Shown in pieces: positions 20,626 to 31,671 of a stretch of DNA of 64,000 bases. A model generated the notes under the pieces. That model saw only the letters and a list, made by a program, of their open reading frames with translations, searched no databases and was not told the DNA's origin. How positions within the stretch are numbered: position 1 is the first letter of the stretch; the number at the start of each line of letters is the position of its first letter. Made by a program: the position numbers and the translations under genes. The stretch is from Sporobolomyces roseus (taxonomy: Eukaryota; Basidiomycota; Microbotryomycetes; Sporidiobolales; Sporidiobolaceae): assembly GCA_016617785.1 (NCBI GenBank), contig JADILM010000005.1:124001-188000 (forward strand). Direction: 5' to 3'.

Positions 20626-21738
20626 ATGTCTCACTCCGCCTTCTCTGTCGAACTCATGAACGAAATCTTCCGGTGTTCGGAACTCGCGACGCAAGATCTA
20701 GCAAATTGTTGCCTTCTCTCCCGCCGTTACCTTCAAGGAGCGCGCCAGTGGCTCTACAAGGATGTTCAACTCTACCTCGTCCAGAAGGAGGAGGAGCTCG
20801 GTAGTCGGCTCAAACAGGGCACGCAGTACGACATTTCGACTTGGCGACTACTGCAAACTCTCAGCAACAACGCAGAACTACAACAATATGTCAGAGATGT
20901 GCTCTATGGAGTATCTGACAGGGATCCATCCGGAATCTGGACTCTGGCGAGCGATGCCTTTCACAACTTCTTTGCCCTCACGCCGAGCGTCCGTCGACTA
21001 CATTTCGATCAAGGACAAGGCGAGGAGTTCCCTTGGTCTGGACTGAACCTCTATGAGCTCACCGTCGACCAGCGTGCACAGGTGGAGGGACTGCACGTTG
21101 GCGAAATGACTGAGGAGATAGCTCGAATCTTATCCAGCTTCAAGAGCTTGAAATGTTTGTCTCTCTGGACGGAAGAGGACGCTTCCAACATTCCTGAGAA
21201 CAACTCTCCTTCAAATCTACAGAGCCTTTACATCTCCTACTCACCCAACTACGATTTCTCAGATTTCCTTCGACTTTCGACCAATACCCTTGCCCGACTC
21301 TACGTTCCGCTGAATGTTTTCCTCGCACTCGACTACACTCGGTATCCAAATCTCACGCACTTGGGCGTCTCCCTGGAGGTCACTCGAGTCACTGCCGAGG
21401 AAGTCAAGAACGCAACCGAGGCCTGGTCAGCCTTTTCGAGATCCAATGTGTCGACTTTGGCATTTGATGGCCAAGCCATGGACGTTCAGTTGGAGGGTCG
21501 TCTCTTCGGATCCGAGCAACTCTTCCTCACACATGCTCCGCCGACGTTACGCCGAATTGAGTTTATTGAGGAGGTTTTGCTGGATCGAATGTATTGGATG
21601 CTCAAACGAGACAACGTTGAAGAGTTGGTGATCAGTGATGCAGCACTTGATCCTCTCATGGTCGAGCTAATCAGGACACTGTGCGAGGCCGGCGGCAAGC
21701 AGCTCATACGCTACACGGGTCCGTGGTACTTCGAGTGA
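20626..21738 (+). CDS. F-box-like protein (copy 20626)
   Basis: A single exon of 370 residues from ATG 20626 (acaaaATGt) to TGA 21736-21738. The F-box is at the very N-terminus: FSVELMNEIFRCSELATQ, DLANCCLLSRRYL, ARQWLYKDV. The body has LRR-like lines and a conserved segment LRRIEFIEEVLLDRMYWML near residue 315. The tail reads LIRTLCEAGGKQLIRY, the family C-terminal block. It is a close paralogue of copy 23250 (shared ELMNEIFRC, LFGSE, LRRIEF). It differs from the other group by lacking the LPTLP prefix. Role as a ubiquitin-ligase adaptor is an inference. Confidence 0.8.
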   Translation: MSHSAFSVELMNEIFRCSELATQDLANCCLLSRRYLQGARQWLYKDVQLYLVQKEEELGSRLKQGTQYDISTWRLLQTLSNNAELQQYVRDVLYGVSDRDPSGIWTLASDAFHNFFALTPSVRRLHFDQGQGEEFPWSGLNLYELTVDQRAQVEGLHVGEMTEEIARILSSFKSLKCLSLWTEEDASNIPENNSPSNLQSLYISYSPNYDFSDFLRLSTNTLARLYVPLNVFLALDYTRYPNLTHLGVSLEVTRVTAEEVKNATEAWSAFSRSNVSTLAFDGQAMDVQLEGRLFGSEQLFLTHAPPTLRRIEFIEEVLLDRMYWMLKRDNVEELVISDAALDPLMVELIRTLCEAGGKQLIRYTGPWYFE

Positions 21739-23249
21739 GCTCATGATCCTCTCGCCTTCTTCAGAATGTAGCTTGCTCACTTTGAACTCTGCAGCTTGCG
21801 TCTCTAATCATCCGAGACCGCTTGTTATTGCCGTTCTTCTGCCTCCGTCGACCCGTTACCTCCCCTCTTCGACAACACCTTCGCTCACCCTCAGTCTTCT
21901 CCGACACTCATCGTTTGATCTGCCTCTCCTTCTCGCCACTCTGCCCCGTGTCAGTCAGTCAAACCCTTCTTGCAATCCCTCCCAGTCGTCGCTCTTTGAC
22001 CTCATTCGGCCGATTCTTGTTCTCGATCTACTCGACCTCTTCGCGAATCAGACATCACATCCCACTCTCAGATACTCCACCTCCCTGACCGCCATGAACG
22101 CTTCCGCCACCTAGATACTGAAGATCCTCATCATGATTCATCTCGCTGTCCAGTCCCTGCGATACTCAACAACCCGATCACACTCTCGTTCAGCACCCAC
22201 TCCCTACTTCGCCAGATCTCTCTCGTGTAACTCCCCTCCGATCGCCGAATACTCAAACTCGAATTCCTGTCTCCTCCCCGGTCTCGACTCTTCTCGCATC
22301 CTTCACCATCGGACGTTTCGACATCGCTCGACTGAGGGGACTGGCAGGACTGGACAGGCTACAGTGGACTCAGAGAAAGCTCTAGAGAGGTGGGCTGATC
22401 ATTGTCAATTCGTAGAGTACTGGAGAGGAAGAAGGAGGGAGACGATGGAAATTCAGCTAGCTTTGTCTCCACTCTCCAAGGCTGCTATTCTCTATAGTGA
22501 ATTCCTGGGTTGCTCAACATGAGCGCAACCGAAGCCTAGCTGCTGTGACTAATGAATCGTAGCTTGTATTCGAAGTGATTTAAATCGCTCGATTCCGCAA
22601 AATCTCGTCGAAGTTGGTTGCGACAAGGCTCGCGCCTCCTTCGCTCTGGTCCCAAGATCGAATCGATCTTCCACGATATCGTTGAGAGGATGCTGAGAGC
22701 TTGTTGCGAATTTTCCTTTCTTCGCTTTTCTACCTCTTTCATACTCCGACACTCTCGAACACTTGTCGCGTTCGAGTCCATCAGCTCGCTCAACCTTCGG
22801 CAAACACTTCAACAGTACTGGATCTCGCTTCGTCAAAGACAAACGGAACTTCATCTCCTCAACTTTGAGTTCCTCTTCTACCTCGAGGCCCTCATTCCCG
22901 ACCATCGTAAAGGGTGAGCAAGTTAGTACTTACTCTATCTAATTGACCGAGCTGACCCTTCATCCATCAGATCACCTCGTTGTCATCCAATTCTCCTAAC
23001 CTTCCCCTCATCTCGAATCCGATTCACTTCCCTCTCCAACCTCTCTCCAGCCCTGCTTGCCCTACTCTCCAAACTGCAAACATCTCATCAGCTCCCTCGC
23101 CAGCTCTCATCTTCTTCCATTCCCTCGTTGACTTCGCTCCCATCGTCTCCTGCCTCCCCTCCCCTCCCCTTTCCGACCCAATTCGAAAACCCTTTCCCTC
23201 CCCTTCAGAGTCCGATTCAATCTATTCTCCTTGCCATTCGCCCTCCACC
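21739..23249 (+). other. 1.5-kb gap with leader of F-box copy 23250
   Basis: Open stretches exist (about 21743-22114 and 22618-22917) but show no family features, and frames change often. A donor at 22918 (GTGAGC) and acceptor ATCAG at about 22971 look like a leader intron of the next F-box gene. A decayed older gene at 21.9-22.5 kb cannot be excluded. Confidence 0.35.
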
Positions 23250-24418
23250 ATGCCTCCCCCTCTTCCCGCCGAACTCATGAACGAGATCTTTCGTTGTGTC
23301 GAACTCGAGCAGGCGGACCTCCTCAATTGCTGCCTTCTCTCGCGTCGACAACTTCCCTCCGCTCAAAGGTGGCTGTATCATGCGATCCGAGTAGAGCTAT
23401 CGGCATCAAAGGTGGTCGATTCAGATGGCGCGGAACAAGAAGATTGGCAATACACTCCATCAACATGGCAATTGTTCCGCTCGCTCAGCAATAACGAGGA
23501 CTTACAACGCGTCGTGCGTTCAATCGCGTTTGCCATCGACGGTGAGGGAACGAGTTTGCAAGGGATTAGGGCGCTCCCAAACCACGCAATCTCCAACTTC
23601 ATCAGCCTCGCTCCTTCCGTCCACCGCTTACTCTTCATGATTGAAGACTACAACTGGACCGATAAAGCACTGTCGCAACTCGTCAAGTCACGATCTGCCA
23701 CCATTCGAGGGCTGTACATGGAGGTGCTGAGTCCGAAAGGAATGCGACTCGCTTCGGAGATGAAAGGACTGCGACAACTAGCTTGCGGCAAGGAATCAGA
23801 GGCCTCCGACTTCGACGAATGTACGATTCCGACCAACCTCGAAGGGTTCCGAATTGAAGCAGTGGACGAACTCCAGATTGGCCCCTTCCTTCAGCTGTCT
23901 GCAAATACCCTCGGTTATCTCTACGTTCCCTTCAACGCTTTCCTCGACCTCGACTTCACGCAGCTCCCAAAGTTGAAACGACTGGAGGTTGCTTTGGAGC
24001 ATTTCGAAGCTGAGGTGGACACGACAGATCTAGCAGTTTGGTCGACATTCTCTCGATCAACCGTCACAACTCTGGTGTTCGATGGGAGTCCGCTAGATCG
24101 AACGCTCAATGGACAGCTCTTCGGATCAGAGCCACTCTTCCTGCGGAAAGCACCACCTTCGCTTCGACGCATCGAATTCTTGGAGACGGTTTCTCTCGAC
24201 CAGGTTCGAGGCCTACTCAATTACGGAGGACTCCAAGAACTCGCATTACCCGAATACTTGCTCGATGACTTGACCGCCACTGCCGTTCAAGCGATGTGCT
24301 CGCGCGCAGGCACAGAATTTATTCGTCGGACCGAAACGTGAGTAACCCTTTCTTTGCACTTTTTGTTCCTAGGCTGACCCCGATCGCGCTCTTCTCCGCT
24401 ATAGGCTCTGGCTGTGAC
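23250..24418 (+). CDS. F-box-like protein (copy 23250)
   Basis: Exons are 23250-24337 and 24406-24418, giving 366 residues. The intron GTGAGT...TATAG lies four codons before the stop and gives an end ETLWL, resembling the WYF or WYC ends of other copies; unspliced, the protein stops at TET. F-box at residues 3-45: PPLPAELMNEIFRCVELE, DLLNCCLLSRRQL, AQRWLYHAI. Body and tail parallel copy 20626 (LFGSEPLFLRKAPPSLRRI; VQAMCSRAGTEFIRR). Start: first ATG ahead of the F-box, context caccATGc. The copy pair 20626/23250 probably arose by local duplication. Confidence 0.8.
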
Positions 24419-25066
24419 ACCTCTGAAGATGTGGTCATCGCCGTCACGGCCAATTCTTGCCTTCCCTTCCCCTAACCAATCTCGATTCGTAGACCCGCGT
24501 CTCTTTCGACTCCAACTCGCAGACGGCAACGCTCTCCTCGATCACCTGCTCTCATGTCGTTCCTCCCACCACTATCGCTCATCCTATCATGCACACACCG
24601 GGTCTTCGCCGAGCAGCCCACTTCGTTCATCCGCTCAACGACATCTCGTTCGACTACTCCCTACCTCCTCACGCGCTGTATCGACCTTTCACCACCCTGT
24701 TACTACTCAGTATGATCACGTAGAAGCCTCGGCTTTGGTATTAGATAGCTGGAATGGGAGGGAATGCAGTAACTTATTACAACCTTTCATGATCAACTCG
24801 ACTCAGTCCTTCTCCAAGACGGACATCGAGAGCAGCGTTAACGAGAGCAAAGAGTAAGAGAAAACATGCAAGTTTTTGCAGAGTGAAAGATTCCAACAGT
24901 GGTACGAAACAAATTTTGAACAGTCTATTGAGAAAGCAAAGGAATCAATGGTAACAAAATCTAACGACAAAATGGGTGGGTAACGAGGAGAAGAAAAGAC
25001 GAAAGGGACAGCGATAAGGGATATGTAGATAGAGCGGGAAAGAGAGTGTCTGTGAAAGCTCTCTTT
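24419..25066. other. Gap between F-box copy and PAPS reductase (convergent)
   Basis: A 145-codon open frame follows the F-box stop but has no recognisable content and is probably 3' flank. Nothing else is seen. Confidence 0.35.
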
Positions 25067-26091
25067 TTAAGCACCGAGTTTGAGGTCTGAGAATGAGGCT
25101 CCGAGATTCGTAGCTTCTCCTTCTCCGAGGTCGACAGAGGTTTCTCCAACATCGTCGTCTCCTCTCGCCTTGTCGTTGTCGGCGCGTTCTTGTTCTCGTT
25201 GCTTCTTCTCGAATGCTCGCTTCATGACGAAGTAGTCCTTGTGCTGAAGCGATCGAACAAGACGAGTCAGTTTCCCGATCTCATACACAAAAGATGGGAG
25301 TGTGAACTCACGAGACCACATTCTGATTTCCCTTTGTTTGAAGCCCATCGACCGCTCCTCTCACCTTCTCCATCTTTCGGCAAAACAGTCGAATGCCAAT
25401 CTCCGATACTCTTGTAACCTTGATCCAACAGAACGTTGTAAGGTACTCCCGCCATCTCGACGTAATCTTTCACTTCTTGGAATCCCCATCGGCAGAGAGG
25501 GTTGACTTTGATTAATCCGGTTGAATCGATTTCGAGAGGTTGTAAAGTCGATCGATCGGCTCCTTGTGATCTTCTTCGACCGGTAATGACTGACTTGACT
25601 TCCAACTCGTCGTAAGATCGCCGTGCGGGTTCAACCTAGAGAAGAAGGGAGATTTGTAAGCGATGAGTAATCGAGAGTAAATGAGCGAAACTTTGAGAAC
25701 TCACCTTGACCAGGTAATCGTAGGTATCCTCGTCCGTCTCCCATAATCGTTGACCGTACTTCTCCTCAAACTCTTCTGTGTTCTTTACTCCCGGTGGTCG
25801 ATAAATAATGACATTCAATTTATATTTCTTCTCGACTTTTTCCTTCAACTGAATCGTTTCGTCGAAATGGTAGAGAGTGTCGACGAAGATCAAGGGAACC
25901 AAATGAGGCAACTTGCGTCGTTTAGAGATGTTGGAGATCATGTCGGTAGCTGCTAATCCAGTTAAACCGAACGCTGTCGTTTGATATAATCGGGGAAGGT
26001 GATCGATCGCCCATGTCAGGATTTGTTGAGGGGATGCAGTAGACAGTTCTTCGTTGTATTGATCGAGTAGTGATGGGTCAAAGGCGGCCAT
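25067..26091 (-). CDS. MET16: Phosphoadenylyl-sulfate (PAPS) reductase, thioredoxin-dependent
   Basis: Exons are 26091-25705, 25635-25312 and 25243-25067, giving 295 residues. The enzyme reduces PAPS to sulfite with thioredoxin in cytosolic sulfate assimilation. Seen features: FGLTGLAATDMISNI near residue 45 (nucleotide-binding loop), FVDTLYHFDET, RRSQGADRSTL, PLCRWGFQEVKDYV, and the catalytic ECGLH near residue 237, whose codons are split by the last intron (ECGL|H). Length fits the fungal enzyme except for an unusual acidic/polar C-terminal tail of about 55 residues after the catalytic Cys. In the Cys-based family two Cys-Cys motifs would indicate an APS reductase; they are not seen, which favours PAPS. 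The neighbour is a splicing factor, not a sulfur gene. Confidence 0.92.
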
Positions 26092-26641
26092 TGTGGAAGA
26101 AGAGAGGGAGGTTGTTCGGTGAGGGAGAATCGGAGAGAAGAAAAGGGATTCGGGTTTAGATGGGCGTGTGTTCGAGGAAGGGCGCTGACGGAGGGGAGAA
26201 GGGTCGTTTTATGATGAGGTGAGAGAGAAAGAGAGAGGAAGAAGGAAGAAGAGGTGGAAGAGGGAGAAGCGATGTAAAGTGGAGGATGACTGATGATGGC
26301 GTGCTGAAAAAAAAACAAAAAAGACCCCTGAAATCGGCGTCTTCTTCGATAAACCTTCTATCGGAGTTCTTTATCCGCGGGAACAACTCCTTTTCCCGTC
26401 GAAAAACTGCTTGAAATCTACACTGTCTGAACTTGCTCACGAAGACTAGCAATCGCATCTCGTGTTCTCGAGCGGTCAATGAGGCTATGAAATCAGCGCA
26501 GCGCTTAGACGTCTCGCTTATCTAAATCACCTTTCTCGCTTACGAATCACTTCGCAATTTTGTCGCTCTCTTCTCCCTTTGCGAGTCGAGGGGTAGCAAG
26601 CACAAACGAGATTCACTAGCCTCTCATTGGAATGGAAATGA
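26092..26641 (-). other. Intergenic gap (PAPS reductase promoter side)
   Basis: Probable promoter and leader of the PAPS reductase gene, followed by the 3' end of the Tls1 homologue. An A-rich run (on plus, about 26306-26322) is the only marked element. No gene is seen. Confidence 0.35.
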
Positions 26642-28038
26642 CTACTTCCCCCATTGCTGCCTCTGCCTCTTCTTGAACCTCTCCATCGCCATATCATCCG
26701 TCGCATGTTGTCTCCTCCCACCTCCCATTCCACCACCACCCGAAGCTCTCTCAATCGCCGCTTGTGCCTCTTCCTCACTCATCGCGAGGTTCTGTCTTGC
26801 TTTCGAGAGCGCATCGTTGTCCGATTCTGTAGGTCGGTTGTGTCGATAGACTGTGGAGTGAGAGCGAGTCAGTACAGAAGATAGAAGTGAAAAGGGAGGG
26901 AAAGCTCACATCGTTCAACGGCGAATTCTTCTCGATCTTGTTCTGCTTTCTTCGCTGCTGCAACTTGTGAATCATACAAATTCCTCTTTGCCTTTTCCGT
27001 ATCCTCAATGTTCTTCAGTTTGATACTGTGCGAAAGTCGAAGAGTCCCAATCAGTCTGCTGCACCAGCGAAACAGAGATAGAGAACCTTTGATGAACGTA
27101 CTCGATACCCAAATCTACCTCTGGGATACCCATCAACATTCCAGTACTCAACGTAATATTACCCTCTTCCTCTTCCTTGTCCTGTTTAGTCTTGACCTTC
27201 TCCTCGACGTCCGCAAACTTGTACTTTTCTGCTACTCTGTACAATTCGTCTCGAGGATCTAGGGATTTCGCTGCTGCTTCTGCGACTGCCGGGTCGACTC
27301 CTCGTTTCTTCGCTAGTTCAGCTTCAATGTAAGCCATCCTGAAGAGAGTGAAGGAAATGTTAGCGATTTCTCAGATCACGAGGAGTCACTTTCGCAAGAG
27401 ATGTTGCTTACATGTGCTTATCGACATCAACAGTATTTGTTTGACCCGTAAAGTTATCCGACTTGACAATCTTTCGTTTAGCTTCCGCCGCTTCACTGTG
27501 AGGAAAATGCCTCGACTGATTCGTCAACTTTGCCTGCTCTGAATCGATAGAACAGCTTCGACTCACCCTTCGTCTCTCACCCGATCCCTACCTCCTCCTC
27601 CTCCCGCACCATTCTTCAAACCCCCATGTTGACCCTCAATCATTCCATTCTCCCCAACTACCTCTTTATCTTCCAACCCTTCATTCGTCACCTTCAGTCG
27701 TTTCTTCCTACTCAGCTGTTCTCCTGCGTTCAATCGTTCAATGTCTAGTCCAGCGGTGGTACGTTTCAGTTTACGGATTGCGAGTAATTGTTCCAAAGTT
27801 TCACTGCGAGGAGACTTCCATCACTTCAGCGCCCGATTACGACTGATGCAAGAGATAGAATAACTCACCTAGTTTGATCCGCTACTTCCTCGTCTTCTCC
27901 CCCCGCTTCTCCTGTTGGTTCAGCAGGTGATTCCACTCGATTCACTCTCTGATTAGCCGTTGGTCGTTTCTTCTTCTTGAATGTTGGTGCAGCTGTAGAA
28001 GTGGAAGTAGAAGGGATTGGTGGTGTTTGTTCTGTCAT
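26642..28038 (-). CDS. TLS1: Tls1/C9orf78 (Hep_59) family splicing-associated protein
   Basis: Six exons (28038-27869, 27803-27567, 27495-27412, 27338-27102, 27025-26910, 26850-26642), all in frame, give 350 residues. Family hallmarks are visible: MMAYIEAELAKKRG at about 164-177 and MLMGIPEVDLGID then KLKNIEDTEKAK at about 230-255, typical of the Hep_59 domain. The N-terminus is a basic KKKKRP stretch followed by an acidic segment; the C-terminus is Gly/Arg/Gln-rich (FKKRQRQQWGK). In fission yeast Tls1 acts with the spliceosome (Brr2) and affects telomere and heterochromatin factors by splicing; a nuclear splicing role is inferred here. No chromatin gene is adjacent. Confidence 0.88.
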
Positions 28039-28498
28039 TGTTGGAGAGTTGAAGTGAGGGGAAGGAGAACAAGATGAGGAATTTCGAAGTTGGTCTCAAT
28101 CATCAACTCGGAACCTCGCTTGACAGCTGCTGAGATCTCGAGGACATCTACGAAGGCTCTAGAAAGCTGCTCCAATTGACCCGAAGTCATCCCACTGCTT
28201 CGCCTTTCCGACTCACTGGCCTCGACTGGTGAAACTTCGATCTCAAAATTGATTCAGAGGTCTACCACCACGCGCTGAGCCCTTAGTGAGCCTATCTGTA
28301 GACTATATGTGTATGTTGTAAGCTGATGAGCCGCTCTCACAGTCGTCTTTGTCTTCGATTCTCGAACACCTCCCAAGCACCTCTCACCTCGAACTCGGGG
28401 TCTTCCTCTCCGCCATCCCTCCTCAAACTCTACACCTTCGCCTCATATCCCCCTCTCCAGTTCTCTGTCCTCGCTCTCCCGGCCTTCCCTCTCCGAGA
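28039..28498 (+). promoter_or_regulatory. Intergenic region between Tls1 and the next F-box copy (divergent)
   Basis: Shared upstream region of about 460 bp for the minus-strand Tls1 gene and the plus-strand F-box locus. A CTCACAG acceptor-like site at about 28336-28342 suggests another leader intron for the F-box side. The frame is open from 28349 but lacks an ATG before 28499. Confidence 0.35.
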
Positions 28499-29686
28499 AT
28501 GACCAATCGCTACTTCCCTCCCGAAATCTTCGCCCAGATCCTCTCCTATCCCGCTACCCCGGTAGAACTCGCTTCCCTCGCTTCAGTCTCTCGTCTATTT
28601 CACACCTTCGTCGAACCCCTCCTGTATGAGAATGTCACCGTCAAGTTTCACGAGGACTCGAAGCTCAAGCACTACATTAATCGGCAGTACTTCTCGAGCT
28701 CATTCGTTCTCATCCTGAGACTGGCCGTCATGTTCGATCCCTATCCTTCCGTTCAGCACGGCAGTGCCGTCCGAAGGATCGTCAAGCTAGCGTAGAACTC
28801 CACACGCTCGCAGAGGAGGTCTGTCGGTGGGCAACCAATATCTCATCACTCGACATTGGTGAATCGGGAATGGATTCGCTGGACGATGTGTACTCGGGTC
28901 CACATGGGGAGAGTCTCCAAGAGATCACGATGAACTTGATCAACACTGAAGATGTCGACATTCTCAAGATTCTTCCCAATCTTCGAACTCTCCGCCTCAC
29001 CTACCTCAACGACGAGTACCCGACTTGGGAGGACGAAGAGTACTCGGCACCAATCTCTCTCCATCTCGAAACGCTCGATCTCAGTCGGTGCGCAGGAAAC
29101 TCGGGCGAAAGCTTACGTTGGATTATCGAATCGTCCATTCCCTCACTTCGTAACTTCAGCATTCACGCCAAAACCCTGCAATCGAACGGTGTCGACGATG
29201 CGATACTCGGCAAGCTCAATTTACATCAACTCAATATTCACGGTGGATTCAGTCGTTACGACCGATTCTCCGAAACAATCTTCGACGATGACCTCCTCGA
29301 ACAGATGCGTTTCGAGTTTCTTACGATGACGAGCGATGGCGACGATTATGGCAGGTGGAGAGCGTATTACGATGCAAGGGATTACGAGGATGCTCACCTT
29401 GTCCGATTCGATTATGGCGATACAATCTTTATCGACGACTTCGCCCGATATCTTGAAACTGGAACACATCGCCTCAAGCAGATCGGGGTTCCCGAAGAAG
29501 CAAGGACGAACGAATACCGAGTCAAGGCGCTCGAAGCTTTGTGCGCAATCGACCAGATCGAAATTCTGTCTCTTCCCGACGACTCTGCTTCGAGACGTAC
29601 GTTCTCGCCTCTCTCTCTTCGCTCCTGCTACTAGATCCAAGCCTGACCCACTCTCACTCCCGTGCGCAGCCACTCCCATCGTGTAG
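28499..29686 (+). pseudogene. F-box-like gene with one frameshift (copy 28499)
   Basis: ATG 28499 opens TNRYFPPEIFAQILSYPATP then ELASLASVSRLFHTFVEP, a good F-box of a type different from the other copies. The frame meets a stop at 28793-28795, just after VRRIVKLA. The next frame continues without a break in sense as SVELHTLAEEVCRWATN and stays open to the end. A single-base change at about 28785-28795, or an unrecognised short intron, separates the parts. A terminal intron (GTACGT at 29597 to GCGCAG at 29669) gives the end SRPTPIV, stop 29684-29686, as in copies 1 and 23250. The rest is intact, so it is a recent pseudogene, a sequencing error, or a correctly spliced gene that I misread. Confidence 0.6.
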
Positions 29687-30492
29687 AACGCCTCGAAACC
29701 TTTCCCCTTTTCCTCGTTCCCTTTTATCCCTTCCTTTCCACACTCTTCTCTTCGCCGCCGACTCGACTCGAAACCCTCGATATGTCCCAAGTACACCACC
29801 CAAGGAAGCGTCTCGCGTAGAGTGCTAGCGCCCCGAAGGGGATCAAGGTGGATGAGAACGGGGATTCGGCGTCGAGGGGAATTGTAAATTAGCGGAACTT
29901 GAATATTGTCCTCTTTATCGCCTTCGCTTACTGTATTGTATCTCGTTGTATATCATTGTATTGCCCTTGATCATGAGAGTCACTGCGCTCATCTTTGCAT
30001 TTCTTCGTCGCGAACGACGTTCGCGGTTTTTTCGTTCCCCGATGATTCTGACTCAGACGCGATGGATCTTGACCAGAGTCTAACGAGAAGCTTCATCGCA
30101 TCAGCTCCGACGCTCATCTCGATTTGCGAAAGGATTGGGGACGCGATTTCAAACATTTCTTCATTCTCTTCCAACCACTCACAACGAACCTCAGCCGCCA
30201 ACGAACAACACTCTGAACTCATTAGAATCCAGACAGCAACCCATCAAGCGAATCGCATCCTTCCCGCTGTCCTCTCTCGCTCTTACTGCCCTTCTTCAAA
30301 TCTTCATCGACGAACCGCGTTCATTGCGTGTCAGACGTTTTAGAGAGACTGACCAGCCATCCAAGCTAGTTCGGTGAGTCTCTTGGTCTATTACACGCCT
30401 CGATTGTGGTAGCTGATCGCTTTGCTGTCAGTTACAGGCTTCCTCTAAATCTACCTCTCTATCTAATCAGACTCTCTCTTCCACTTCTCGAT
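29687..30492 (+). other. Gap and leader of F-box copy 30493
   Basis: No supported gene. Possible leader intron (GTGAGT at about 30373 with acceptor near 30431). The F-box frame is open from 30406 without an earlier ATG. Short frames near 29906-30343 look like chance. Confidence 0.35.
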
Positions 30493-31671
30493 ATGACCCT
30501 CCCTATCACCGGTACCCCTTCAAAACCCCTTCCTACGCTTCCCACCGAACTCATCGTCGACATCTTTCGGAACCATCGCTTCAACATCTCTGATCTCGCT
30601 CGCTTCGCCCTCGTCTCCCGCCGACTCCTCTCGACCTTGCAAGTACTCCTCTACCATGAAGTGACCGTCATGATCGACTACGAGGAACTCGAAGTGGACG
30701 GTCAGACAGAGGAGCAGCTGTGGAGGTTATCGATGCCAGCTTGGAATCTACTTCGAACCCTTCATACTCGACCCGAGCTGGCCGCGCTGGTACGAAACAT
30801 CGCCATGGACTCGAACGAGTGCCCACAACAGTCCTCGGAGGTTGTCATGCATCCAGCAGACGCTCTATCGACATTCTTCGGTCTCGCAAAGAAAGCCTCG
30901 GGAGTAGTCATTGGGATCAACCTTGCGGAGGAGTTCCCTGCGATTAGGGACGCTCTCCGAAAGCTCGCACCTCGGATACAGTCGTTCGAAACTGAACTGA
31001 CCCTCGGCCCTGACGACACGAAACTCTTTCACAAGAAGTTCAAGAATCTTCGGCGACTGAAGGTAGAGTACCTACACCCGGCGACTCCGAGTATTCGCTC
31101 AAAGCCGGTCTTCCAGCTGGAGGAGTACGAGAACGAGTACGACAGCTCTCTCACCGGACCCTTGCCTTTCCTCGACCATTCCGCTCCCTCCCTTCGTCGG
31201 CTTAGTCTCAACATCGGACTCGCTTCTACTCTCGACTACTCCAAGTTTCCGAAGCTACGTCAGCTTCTCCTCGAGGATGATACTGATGGTCAAGATGCGC
31301 CCCCGGAGCGCAAACAACAATTATTCAAAATTTGGTCGAATCTCTCGCAAGCCACGTCACTGGAGATACTGGAACTGAACGGACAGCCTTACAATGGTAA
31401 CGGAGGAGAGTCGATTGTCTTCTCCCAAGGACGCAACGACGAAGGCAAGATCAAGCTCGAACGCTTGCGAAGGATCGTTCTGAGCTGGGAGATACCTCTA
31501 GATCGACTTTCCTTCCTACTCGATACCAGCATGTTTCCGGCCCTTGAAGAGATCGTCGTGCCGTATGAAACGCATCGCAATGTGGAGGAGCATTCGAGGA
31601 AGATGTCGGCAGCTCGAGCAATGTGCGAAGCGAAAGGCATCAATCTCATCTTGTCGGGTTGGTACTGCTAG
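30493..31671 (+). CDS. F-box-like protein with LRR-like body (copy 30493)
   Basis: A single exon of 392 residues from ATG 30493 to TAG 31669-31671. F-box at about 14-55: PLPTLPTELIVDIFRNHRF, DLARFALVSRRLL, LQVLLYHEV. LRR-like lines follow (LRRLSLNIGLAST, LRQLLLED, LEILELNGQ, LRRIVLSWEIPLDRL), and the family tail ARAMCEAKGINLILSG. It shares ASTLDYSKFP with ASTLDYTQFP in copy 32521, so these two are close paralogues about 0.8 kb apart in the same orientation. Inferred SCF adaptor; substrate unknown. Confidence 0.82.
   Translation: MTLPITGTPSKPLPTLPTELIVDIFRNHRFNISDLARFALVSRRLLSTLQVLLYHEVTVMIDYEELEVDGQTEEQLWRLSMPAWNLLRTLHTRPELAALVRNIAMDSNECPQQSSEVVMHPADALSTFFGLAKKASGVVIGINLAEEFPAIRDALRKLAPRIQSFETELTLGPDDTKLFHKKFKNLRRLKVEYLHPATPSIRSKPVFQLEEYENEYDSSLTGPLPFLDHSAPSLRRLSLNIGLASTLDYSKFPKLRQLLLEDDTDGQDAPPERKQQLFKIWSNLSQATSLEILELNGQPYNGNGGESIVFSQGRNDEGKIKLERLRRIVLSWEIPLDRLSFLLDTSMFPALEEIVVPYETHRNVEEHSRKMSAARAMCEAKGINLILSGWYC

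Noticed and set aside
29221..29799. 192-codon minus-strand frame
   Set aside because: Lies opposite the F-box locus 28499, whose plus-strand sense is clear; reverse-frame shadow.
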